Shown here: piece after piece, positions 43,596 through 50,315 of the stretch
Position numbering within the stretch: the stretch's first letter is position 1
How the letters are laid out: each line of letters opens with the position of its first letter
Assembly: GCA_041645555.1 (NCBI GenBank)
Contig: JBAZPX010000003.1
Coordinates: 38,090-102,089 of the forward strand
DNA from: JAQTRU01 sp041645555
GTDB taxonomy: Bacteria > Patescibacteriota > Patescibacteriia > Patescibacteriales > JAQTRU01
Direction of reading: 5' to 3'
DNA: 64,000 nt
Position numbers and translations under genes: made by a program
The notes under the pieces: model-generated
What the model was told of the DNA's origin: nothing
The model's input: only the letters and a program-made list of their open reading frames with translations
Databases searched by the model: none

Positions 43596-45110
43596 ATGAA
43601 TCTGAAAAATATAAAAAAACTAAATATCCCTGCCTCGCCCGGCTGCTATCAGTTTTTAGATAGGGCCGGAAAGATTATTTATATTGGGAAAGCGGCTAAT
43701 TTGAAAAGCCGGGTTTTTTCCTATTGGCGGGAGAGCGCTGACCATACGCCGGCCAAAGAAGCCATGCTTCTTGGGGTAAAAAAAATAAAATGGATTATAA
43801 CCGAAAGCGAAATCGAAGCTTTGCTTTTAGAAGCCAATTTAATAAAAAAGCACCAGCCAAAATTTAATGTGGTTTTGCGGGACGATAAAAGATTTGTTTA
43901 CATAAAAATTTCCACGGAAGAAGACTGGCCCAGAATTTTTATAACGAGGAAGCTGGAAAAGTCCGGCCGATATTTCGGCCCCTTCACCAGCGTCCAGGCC
44001 GTTCAGGAAACTTTAAAAATAATCAGAAAAATCTGGCCTTTCCGGTCTTGCGCGCAAATGCCGAAAAGAGTTTGTCTGTATTTTCGAATAGGGAAGTGCC
44101 CGGGGGTTTGTGAGGAGCGGGTTAGCAGGAGCGAGTATAGGGGCGTGATTAAGCAGATTGAATTATTCCTGCAGGGAGAAAAGAAAAAAGTGATTAAGAA
44201 TTATGAATCAGGAATTAGGAATTACGATAAAAAATTGAAAAAAAATAAGATGGGAGTTAGCGAGAGGATGGAACTAGAACAAAAAAGAAATATTTTGAAA
44301 TATCAATTATTAAATATTAAAAAAGTTTTGGCTGGGGCCAATATCATTTCTTTGGGCGATAAATACGCGGCCGATGTTGTTGAAATGGCAAAAGTTTTGG
44401 GTTTGCCTAAGGCGCCGGAGCGAATAGAGGGCTATGATATTTCCAATATTTTCGGGAAAGAAGCGGTTGGGTCAATAGCGGTATTTTCCGGAGGCGAGCC
44501 AAATAAAAACGAATATCGGAAATTTAAAATAAAAATAAATCCGGGGCAAGCTAACGATATCGGAATGTTGAAGGAAGTGTTGGAGCGGAGATTTAGACAT
44601 ACCCCCACCCCCCGGCCCCTCCCAACTTTTCCCCCACCCCTAACCCCTCCCCCGCTCCTCGCGTCGCGGGAGAGGGGAGATAAAGAAAAACTGTTTAAGA
44701 TAGCTCCTTTCTCCCGCGATATAAAGAGCGGGAGAGAGGCAGGGAGAGAGGGTTGGCCGTTGCCGGATTTAATTATTGTTGACGGCGGTAAAGCCCAGTT
44801 AAATATTGCTTTGAGAATTTTGAAAAAATTTAAACTGGATATCCCCGCGATGGCAGTTTCCAAGGGAGACGGTTTACGTTCGGCTAAAGCGCCTGATAAA
44901 ATATTTTTTGCCGGAGAAAATAAGCCTCTTGAACTTCCTTTGGCTTCCCCGGCTCTCCATATAATAAAAAGAGTGCGGGACGAGGCGCATCGGTTCGCGA
45001 TTGTTTATCACCGGAAGTTAAGGAAGAAAAGATTTTTTCCCTCGCCCCTCGCCCCTCTCCCGCTCCTTGCGTCGCGGGCGAGGGGAAAGAGAAAAATGAT
45101 TTTAAAATAG
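43596..45110 (+). CDS. uvrC: UvrABC excinuclease subunit C, with repeat insertions
   Basis: Makes both incisions in nucleotide excision repair. The GIY-YIG domain (PGCYQFLD, IIYIGKAANLKSRV) and the RNase H-like domain (GYDISNIFG, LIIVDGGKAQLN, AHRFAIVYH) keep their catalytic residues. Three oddities stand out. Residues about 335-386 (TPTPRPLP...REGW) are a translated CCCCTCC/GGGAGAGG repeat. The UVR region contains a linker-repeat peptide (NYESGIRNYDK). The C-terminus ends in repeat-coded FPSPLAPLPLLAS and lacks the tandem helix-hairpin-helix domain. Length 504 instead of about 600. Possibly reduced in activity. Confidence 0.9.
   Translation: MNLKNIKKLNIPASPGCYQFLDRAGKIIYIGKAANLKSRVFSYWRESADHTPAKEAMLLGVKKIKWIITESEIEALLLEANLIKKHQPKFNVVLRDDKRFVYIKISTEEDWPRIFITRKLEKSGRYFGPFTSVQAVQETLKIIRKIWPFRSCAQMPKRVCLYFRIGKCPGVCEERVSRSEYRGVIKQIELFLQGEKKKVIKNYESGIRNYDKKLKKNKMGVSERMELEQKRNILKYQLLNIKKVLAGANIISLGDKYAADVVEMAKVLGLPKAPERIEGYDISNIFGKEAVGSIAVFSGGEPNKNEYRKFKIKINPGQANDIGMLKEVLERRFRHTPTPRPLPTFPPPLTPPPLLASRERGDKEKLFKIAPFSRDIKSGREAGREGWPLPDLIIVDGGKAQLNIALRILKKFKLDIPAMAVSKGDGLRSAKAPDKIFFAGENKPLELPLASPALHIIKRVRDEAHRFAIVYHRKLRKKRFFPSPLAPLPLLASRARGKRKMILK
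44604..44752. repeat. CCCCTCC repeat translated inside uvrC
   Basis: CCCCACCCCCCGGCCCC, CCCCTCCCCCGCTCCTCGCG and GCGGGAGAGGGGAGAT, then CCCGCGATATAAAGAGCGGG. Copies with the same core are at 37425, 45040-45170 and 63850. Confidence 0.8.
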
Positions 45111-45214
45111 CTCCTCGCTCCCGCGATGTTAAGAGCGGGAGAGAGGCAGGGAGAGAGGGCAAAACTTGACCCTCGCGAGGGGCGGGGCTTCCTGCCTCAC
45201 CGGCAGGCAGGCGC
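45040..45214. repeat. Repeat block at the uvrC 3' end
   Basis: CTCGCCCCTCTCCCGCTCC faces GAGCGGGAGAGAGGCAGGGAG; TGCCTCACCGGCAGGCA lies near 45192. The uvrC stop codon lies inside the first part. Confidence 0.75.
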
Positions 45215-45328
45215 GGGGCGAGACGAAGCGACGTGGAATCTAAAGTTTTAAAATAAATTCTCACCCTCGACCCGCGGACGCACCTGAAACTTGACAAATT
45301 TTAGCTCTGTGTTATTGTGTTAGTACAA
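45215..45328 (+). repeat. 114-base promoter-bearing repeat, copy 1
   Basis: GGGGCGAGACGAAGCGACGT, then GGAATCTAAA...TTTTAA, and at its end a TTGACA/TATTGT promoter followed by GTTAGTACAA. Copy 2 at 46571-46684 has the same length without gaps. A partial third copy begins near 63912. Confidence 0.85.
45291..45318 (+). promoter_or_regulatory. Promoter of the TrpR-like gene
   Basis: TTGACA (45291-45296), 16-base spacer, TATTGT (45313-45318). It is carried by the 114-base repeat. GTTAGTACAA just downstream is shared with the his promoter and could be an operator. Confidence 0.75.
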
Positions 45329-45342
45329 GCATAAAAATCAAT

Positions 45343-45389
45343 AAACCCCATTAGAAATGCTGCCCAGTTGGAATTTCTAACGGGGTGAA
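45343..45389. repeat. CCCCGTTAGAAAT palindrome
   Basis: CCCCATTAGAAATGC faces GAATTTCTAACGGGG in the 5' leader of the TrpR-like gene, ending 15 bases before its ATG. Confidence 0.85.
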
Positions 45390-45403
45390 CCAATAAGGAT
45401 AAT

Positions 45404-45694
45404 ATGAACCCTTTTAGATTCGGCCAAAAAACAGATAATTTATTTGAAGCTGTTTTAAGCTTAGAAACGGTAAAAGAAGCCGAAGCTTTTTTCCGTGATT
45501 TATGCACCATTGATGAAATAAAGTCCATGAGCGAACGGTGGGAAATTGCCAAGTTAGTCTATAAGGGCTTGCCATATAGAAAGATTTCTGATAAGTTGAA
45601 TGTCAGCACGACTACAGTAAGCCGGGTGGCTTTGTGGTTAAATAACGGCGAAGGCGGTTATAAGGCGGTTTTGGACAAGTTAAATAATAAGTAA
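45404..45694 (+). CDS. TrpR/YerC/YecD-like DNA-binding protein
   Basis: A 96-residue all-helical regulator. The TrpR-type fold is seen in FFRDLCTIDEIKSMSERWEIA. A helix-turn-helix is present in YRKISDKLNVSTTTVSRVALWL. YerC/YecD proteins are TrpR relatives without a known tryptophan site. It precedes hisG and hisI genes and shares with them a duplicated promoter, so it may control these (inference). Confidence 0.85.
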   Translation: MNPFRFGQKTDNLFEAVLSLETVKEAEAFFRDLCTIDEIKSMSERWEIAKLVYKGLPYRKISDKLNVSTTTVSRVALWLNNGEGGYKAVLDKLNNK

Positions 45695-45706
45695 AATAAT
45701 ATAAGA

Positions 45707-45745
45707 AAAATAAATCCGAAGTAAAGGAGGATTTATTTTATCGTC
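45707..45745 (+). terminator. Hairpin between the TrpR-like gene and the first hisG-like gene
   Basis: AAATAAATCC pairs with GGATTTATTTTA around GAAGTAAAGGA, and a T-rich stretch follows. Confidence 0.6.
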
Positions 45746-45800
45746 CTTTTTAACTTTTTTTGCTTTCTAACCTTTTTTTACTTCTGGGGGGAGGTGAATC

Positions 45801-46466
45801 ATGTTAGGAGAAACCCTGGGTTTGTTAGGAGTTGTGAATGGTAGTCTTTCTTTAGGCATAGAAAGACTACTGAGGATGTGCGGCATACCCGTGCCCGAAG
45901 ATAAAGGGAGAAAGTACCTTTTCCGGGGCAAGGAATTTTTTCCTTTTGACGGGATATGGATAGCACGTCCGCAAGATATGCCCGAGGCTGTTTTGCAAGG
46001 AAAAGTTGTCGCTGGTTTTTCCGGCGAGGACTGGATTGCGGAATCTGGCTTGTCTGGTTTTTCAATACCCGCTTTATTCCCTTTTTCTAAGGGCAGAATG
46101 GAAGCGGCTCAAATAGTTGTTTTGGGAAAACCAGGACAAGAGTTTGAGGATACTCGGAAGGTCACCGTCTATACCGAATATCCGAGACTAGCCAGACTTC
46201 GTTACAGAAAGGCAAAGATTGTAAGGGTTTATGGTGCGGCAGAAGCCTGGGTTGTTATCGGCGAAGAAAAAGACGTGGCCGTTGATTTGTTTGATCTGGG
46301 TTCCACCGCCGCGGCCAATGACCTGGTAAGGATTGGCGATCCGATTATGGTTTCTCGGGCTGCCTTTTTCGCTCGCGAAGATTCTCCTTCGCTGCCGAAG
46401 ATAACGGCTTTTGCCCGGAAGTTGCAAGAAGCGTTTGCCAGGTTGGCAAACAAACAGGGGGGTTAA
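45801..46466 (+). CDS. HisG-like ATP phosphoribosyltransferase, short form
   Basis: A 221-residue protein. RPQDMPEAVLQGKVVAG, SGEDWIAESG and DLFDLGSTAAANDLV follow the HisG pattern, in which ATP and PRPP are joined in the first step of histidine synthesis. The C-terminal regulatory domain is absent, and the N-terminus (VVNGSLSLGIERLL) is divergent. Short HisG normally needs HisZ, which is not seen here. GGGGGGAGGTG precedes ATG. A second, longer HisG is at 47323. Confidence 0.75.
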   Translation: MLGETLGLLGVVNGSLSLGIERLLRMCGIPVPEDKGRKYLFRGKEFFPFDGIWIARPQDMPEAVLQGKVVAGFSGEDWIAESGLSGFSIPALFPFSKGRMEAAQIVVLGKPGQEFEDTRKVTVYTEYPRLARLRYRKAKIVRVYGAAEAWVVIGEEKDVAVDLFDLGSTAAANDLVRIGDPIMVSRAAFFAREDSPSLPKITAFARKLQEAFARLANKQGG

Positions 46467-46507
46467 ATCTATGAAGTATTTCATTACAGATTTAGCCCCT
46501 TTTTTCA
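46456..46507 (+). terminator. Terminator after the short hisG
   Basis: GGGGGGTTAAATCT pairs with AGATTTAGCCCC, followed by TTTTTT. Confidence 0.8.
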
Positions 46508-46570
46508 TTTTCCAAACTTTACCCTTGACCCCACTTCGTCCCTCCCGAGTACTCGGTATTGGGACTCCGC

Positions 46571-46684
46571 GGGGCGAGACGAAGCGACGTGGAATCTAAA
46601 ATTTTAAGACAAGTCTCTCAGGCTTGGCGCGCGGGCGTACTTACCATTGACAAAGTTTTTATCTGTGTTATTATGTTAATACAA
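46571..46684 (+). repeat. 114-base promoter-bearing repeat, copy 2
   Basis: Aligned base by base with 45215-45328. The outer part (GGGGCGAGACGAAGCGACGT, then GGAATCTAAA) and the promoter end are best conserved; the middle differs. Confidence 0.85.
46647..46674 (+). promoter_or_regulatory. Promoter of the hisI-hisG operon
   Basis: TTGACA (46647-46652), 16-base spacer, TATTAT (46669-46674), followed by GTTAATACAA. It matches the promoter at 45291 in spacing and in most spacer bases. Confidence 0.8.
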
Positions 46685-46794
46685 TGATACAAAATATGAA
46701 AAAGCCAATAATTAATAAAAAAAGCGGTTATAAATCAGCTTTAAATAAATTAAGCCTTCACAATAACTCTTCTTTAATTTTCAAGAAGAGCTGA
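46684..46794 (+). CDS. Possible 36-residue leader peptide
   Basis: ATG at 46684 (a second in-frame ATG at 46696) opens a frame ending at TGA 46792-46794, inside the first leader hairpin. The peptide (MIQNMKKPIINKK...) is Lys- and Asn-rich and has one His, so it is not a classical His leader. No strong Shine-Dalgarno site is seen. Confidence 0.35.
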   Translation: MIQNMKKPIINKKSGYKSALNKLSLHNNSSLIFKKS

Positions 46795-46857
46795 GTTTTT
46801 ATTTTGTTTTATAATAATCAGGCCTCTGCCCTTCTTGAAAGACAAGAAGGGTTTTTT
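46767..46857 (+). promoter_or_regulatory. Tandem leader hairpins, likely attenuator
   Basis: Hairpin 1 is CTCTTCTT (46767-46774) with AAGAAGAG (46783-46790). Hairpin 2 is CCCTTCTT (46829-46836) with AAGAAGGG (46844-46851), followed by TTTTTT, a textbook terminator. The 3' arm of hairpin 1 can pair with the 5' arm of hairpin 2, giving mutually exclusive folds in the leader of hisI. Confidence 0.6.
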
Positions 46858-46889
46858 CGATCTTTTAACAAATAAAAAAGAGGCGCGTT

Positions 46890-47333
46890 ATGAAAGAGAA
46901 AGAAGCGGAAGAGGAGCGCGAATTGCGTTTGGATTTTTCCAAACTGCGCCGAGTCACGAAAAGATGCCCAAACGTTATTCCCGTCGTCGTCCAGGACTGG
47001 CAGACCAAAGAAGTTTTAATTTTGGCCTATGCCAACGAGGAAGTCTTGAGGGAGACGTTGGAAAAAGGAGTGGCGGTTTTTTGGTCAACTTCACGCAACA
47101 AGCTTTGGCGCAAGGGCGAAACTTCGGGCTGTGTTCTGAAGATCAAAGAGATTAGAGTAAATTGCGACCAAAACAGCTTGCTCTATCTCGTTGAAAAACC
47201 GGCAGGCATCGGCGCTTGCCATGCCCAAGATGAAAATGGAGGATTCCGTGAAACTTGTTTCTATCGCCAGATCGCGGATTGGGCAAGTAAAAAATTGGCT
47301 TTCACTCAAAAGGAGATGGGCGATGAAAACTGA
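46890..47333 (+). CDS. hisI: Phosphoribosyl-AMP cyclohydrolase (HisI), altered metal site
   Basis: Third step of histidine synthesis. VVQDWQTKEVLILAYAN, FWSTSRNKLWRKGETSG and GIGACHAQDE, then TCFYR are typical. The Mg-binding DCDxD motif is changed to NCDQN, leaving one of three aspartates; the zinc-site cysteines remain. Activity is therefore uncertain. Its end overlaps hisG by 11 bases. Length 147. Confidence 0.88.
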   Translation: MKEKEAEEERELRLDFSKLRRVTKRCPNVIPVVVQDWQTKEVLILAYANEEVLRETLEKGVAVFWSTSRNKLWRKGETSGCVLKIKEIRVNCDQNSLLYLVEKPAGIGACHAQDENGGFRETCFYRQIADWASKKLAFTQKEMGDEN

Positions 47334-48162
47334 ACTTACCTTGGGTTTGCCGAACGGCAGTTTGTTTGAGCCGACGATTGACTTGCTCAAACGCCTTGGC
47401 ATAACCATCCGAAGAAATGGCCGTGGTTTCAAGGCGGAAATCAAAGGCACCAGCATCTTTGGGAAGGTGTTAATAATGCGGCCGCAGGACATTCCCGAAG
47501 CATTAGTTGACGGCATAATTGATGTTGGCATCTGCGGTTGGGATTGCGTCGTTGAGGCTGAACTGGAGAAGGAAATTATCAAAATCGTGGAGTTGCCTTA
47601 CGGCAGAAATTCCAGAACATCAGTCCGGGTAGTTATTTTTGGGAAATCGGAAGAGCTCGTTGACGAAAATAATATTTTGGTGAGCGCCGAATATCCCAGC
47701 TTGGCAAGAAAGGTTTTTAAAAAAGCCAAGATAAGATTTTCCCATGGCACTACCGAGGCCAAAGTTGCCTATGGCCGGTATAATTACGGCGTAGGCGTGG
47801 TTGATTCCGGTTTGAGTCTTGCGGAAAACGGCTTAAAGATTTTAAGAGTGTTGTTAGTTTCGCCAACTGTGCTGATTGCGAGAGAACAGTTGCCGGAAAT
47901 TGAATATTTCGGCCAGCTTCTAAAAGGGGGGTTTGAGGCCGAGAATTATCGGCTTATAAAAATGGATGTTAATCGGCAAGATAAGGAAAAAATTCTCTCT
48001 ATCTTGCCGTCGCTCCAGTCTCCGACAGTCAACCGGTTGGCCAATGGCAATTACGCCATTGAAACCGTGGCCAAAAACGATGAGGTAGTAGACCTTATCT
48101 TCCAGTTGCAAAGACTGGGAGCTAAAGGCATCCTGGTGCAGGAGATGAACATTCTCCTTTAA
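47323..48162 (+). CDS. hisG: ATP phosphoribosyltransferase, long form
   Basis: 279 residues from ATG 47323, preceded by AAAGGAG. LGLPNGSLFEPTIDLL, MRPQDIPEALVDG, GICGWDCVVE and VDSGLSLAENGLKI are present. A C-terminal ACT-like regulatory domain (about residues 205-279, SPTVNRLANGNYAIE) makes it a self-sufficient long form. It overlaps hisI, so they are co-translated. Other histidine genes are not in the window. Confidence 0.9.
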   Translation: MKTELTLGLPNGSLFEPTIDLLKRLGITIRRNGRGFKAEIKGTSIFGKVLIMRPQDIPEALVDGIIDVGICGWDCVVEAELEKEIIKIVELPYGRNSRTSVRVVIFGKSEELVDENNILVSAEYPSLARKVFKKAKIRFSHGTTEAKVAYGRYNYGVGVVDSGLSLAENGLKILRVLLVSPTVLIAREQLPEIEYFGQLLKGGFEAENYRLIKMDVNRQDKEKILSILPSLQSPTVNRLANGNYAIETVAKNDEVVDLIFQLQRLGAKGILVQEMNILL

Positions 48163-48169
48163 AAAAACA

Positions 48170-48198
48170 AGGGGCGGAATAATCCGCCCCTCTTTATA
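48170..48198 (+). terminator. Terminator of the hisI-hisG operon
   Basis: AGGGGCGGA pairs with TCCGCCCCT around ATAA, followed by CTTTATATTTT. Confidence 0.85.
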
Positions 48199-48247
48199 TT
48201 TTCCTAAAACTAAGATGGTAAAACCCTAAATGTGAAAATGGCTAGTA

Positions 48248-48292
48248 TAAGGGATTTCTCCCCCGCTAAGGCGGGGTCGAAATGACAAAAAC
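48248..48292. repeat. GGGATTTCTC...CGAAATGACA repeat
   Basis: GGGATTTCTCCCCCGCTAAG, then GCGGGGTCGAAATGACA, with inner CCCCGC/GCGGGG arms. Another dispersed palindrome type, between hisG and uvrB. Confidence 0.55.
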
Positions 48293-48320
48293 AATTATAT
48301 ATTCGATTTTTCAAGCAATT

Positions 48321-50135
48321 TTAAACTATACTTTCGTGGAATTTGGTTTCTATTGTTCGCGGGGTAAACCCGTGTTTTTTATTATAAGCGATTTGTTTTT
48401 CCCTTCGCTTTTTGGTTTCCCTTATGGCGTAGCGCATAGCCGGAGTAATAGTATCGCCGTACATTATAACTTTGCCTTCAACGTGCCGGGCGGCGCGTCC
48501 GGCCGTCTGGATTAAAGAAGTTTCAGTGCGCAAGAATCCGCCTACATCCGCGTCTAAAATAGCGACAAGAGAAACTTCAGGCAAATCAAGGCCTTCGCGC
48601 AATAAATTTATGCCGACTAAAACATCATATTTTCCAAGGCGCAAATCGCGCAGGATATCAACCCTTTCCAAAGTGGCAACCTCGCTGTGGAGATACTGGA
48701 CTTTTATGCCCCGCTCTTTCAGATAATCAGTCAGTTCTTCCGCCATTCTTTTAGTTAAAGTGGTAACCAAGACTCTTTGGCCTTTGCCAGTTCGTTTTTT
48801 TATTTCTTCGATTAAATCAGGAACCTGGTTGGCTGTCGGCTTTACTTCAATTTCCGGGTCAAGCAAGTAGGTCGGCCTGATAATCTGCTCAACCACCTGG
48901 TCGGATTTTTTTATTTCATAATCTTGCGGAGTGGCGCTCACATAAATAACCCGGTTAACTCTTTTATTAAATTCGGTAAAATTTAAGGGCCGGTTATCGC
49001 GCGCCGAAGGCAGGCGGAAGCCGAAGTCTATTAAAGTCTGCTTGCGCGACTGGTCGCCGGCGTACATGCCGCGGACCTGGGGGATAGTAACATGGGATTC
49101 GTCCATGAACATTAAGTAATTATCTTTGAAAAAATCCAATAAGGTAGCCGGGGGTGAACCAGGGGCGCGGCCGGTCAAATGCCGCGAATAATTTTCAATG
49201 CCGTTGCAGTAGCCGACCTGCTCTATCATTTCCAAATCATAATTGGTTTTTTTATCCAGCCGGTAAGCTTCAATTTCTTTTTTTTGCTTTTTAAATTCTT
49301 TTAATCTTATTGCCAATTCGGCCCGGATATTTTTCAAGGCTTCTTTCATTTTATTTTCCGGGGTCATAAAATGCTTAGCCGGCAGAATCGCAATGGATTT
49401 CGTCTCGGCCTCGCCCCCCTTTACCAGGGGGAGAACAGATTTTCCCCTTATTAGGCGGCCCGATAAAAGAGAAATTTTTTCAATCATATCGCCGGACATT
49501 ATAATATTAACCACGGCTTCGCCCGTGGCCAGATGGATTTCTATACTTTCTCCCCTGATCCGGAAAGTGCCGCGCTTAAATTCCGTATCGTCGCGGTTGT
49601 ATTGGATGTTGACCAGCTCCCGCAAAAGCTGGTTGCGTTTAATTCTTTGCCCGACAAAAAAATGCCGGCTCATCGCTTCATAATCGGCTCTCTCGCCCAA
49701 GCCGTAAATGCAGGAAACGCTCGCCACGATTAAAACGTCTTTCCTATTAATAAGCGATTGAGTGGCGGCGTGGCGCAGGCGGTCAATTTCTTCATTAATG
49801 GCAGTTTCTTTTTCAATATAAGTGTCAGTCTGGGGGATATAGGCCTCGGGCTGGTAGTAATCATAATAGGAAACAAAATAATGGACGGCATTGTCCGGGA
49901 AAAATTGCCGGAACTCGCCGTAAAGCTGGGCGGCCAAAGTTTTATTGTGGGAAATCACCAGGGTCGGCTTCTGGACCGCTTCTATAATTTTCGCCATAGT
50001 AAAAGTTTTGCCTGACCCGGTTAAGCCGAGTAAAGTCTGGTGCCGGTAGCCCTTTTTCAATCCAGCCACCAGTTTAGCAATCGCTTCCGGCTGGTCGCCC
50101 GCGGGCTTAAATTGTGAGACAAATTGGAACTTCAT
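48321..50135 (-). CDS. uvrB: UvrABC excinuclease subunit B, without UVR domain
   Basis: DNA-damage recognition helicase. Start at ATG 50135 (MKFQFVSQFKPAGDQPEAI); the upstream extension reads an AT-rich repeat. Walker A is GLTGSGKT; YYQPEAYIP and later helicase motifs are intact. Residues about 222-241 (SGRLIRGKSVLPLVKGGEAET) are coded by a GGGG-type palindrome. The protein ends at KHGFTPRTIETKF (604 residues) without the C-terminal UVR motif that binds UvrC, in parallel with the altered UvrC. Confidence 0.94.
   Translation of the reverse strand: MKFQFVSQFKPAGDQPEAIAKLVAGLKKGYRHQTLLGLTGSGKTFTMAKIIEAVQKPTLVISHNKTLAAQLYGEFRQFFPDNAVHYFVSYYDYYQPEAYIPQTDTYIEKETAINEEIDRLRHAATQSLINRKDVLIVASVSCIYGLGERADYEAMSRHFFVGQRIKRNQLLRELVNIQYNRDDTEFKRGTFRIRGESIEIHLATGEAVVNIIMSGDMIEKISLLSGRLIRGKSVLPLVKGGEAETKSIAILPAKHFMTPENKMKEALKNIRAELAIRLKEFKKQKKEIEAYRLDKKTNYDLEMIEQVGYCNGIENYSRHLTGRAPGSPPATLLDFFKDNYLMFMDESHVTIPQVRGMYAGDQSRKQTLIDFGFRLPSARDNRPLNFTEFNKRVNRVIYVSATPQDYEIKKSDQVVEQIIRPTYLLDPEIEVKPTANQVPDLIEEIKKRTGKGQRVLVTTLTKRMAEELTDYLKERGIKVQYLHSEVATLERVDILRDLRLGKYDVLVGINLLREGLDLPEVSLVAILDADVGGFLRTETSLIQTAGRAARHVEGKVIMYGDTITPAMRYAIRETKKRREKQIAYNKKHGFTPRTIETKFHESIV
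49415..49470. repeat. CCCCCTTTACCAGGGGG repeat inside uvrB
   Basis: GCCCCCCTTTACCAGGGGGAG, then CCCCTTATTAGGCGG. Same class as the repeats at 37651 and 43473; translated in frame. Confidence 0.7.
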
Positions 50136-50137
50136 TT

Positions 50138-50178
50138 TACGTGAATTACGAATTATGAATAATGAATTATGAATCCGG
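50138..50178. repeat. AT-rich linker repeat before uvrB
   Basis: GTGAATTACGAATTATGAAT and AATGAATTATGAATCC. It supplies a false N-terminal extension to uvrB. Confidence 0.55.
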
Positions 50179-50315
50179 GGGTTATGAATACTATTAGGAT
50201 AAGACATTTGGCCCGATTTATCAATATCTAACCGCCCTTGCTTTTTATTTTCGTTTGTTTTAAGATGTATTTAGCGACAAATTAAAGGCTAAAAGCCCTT
50301 TTATTTTTAATCTTT

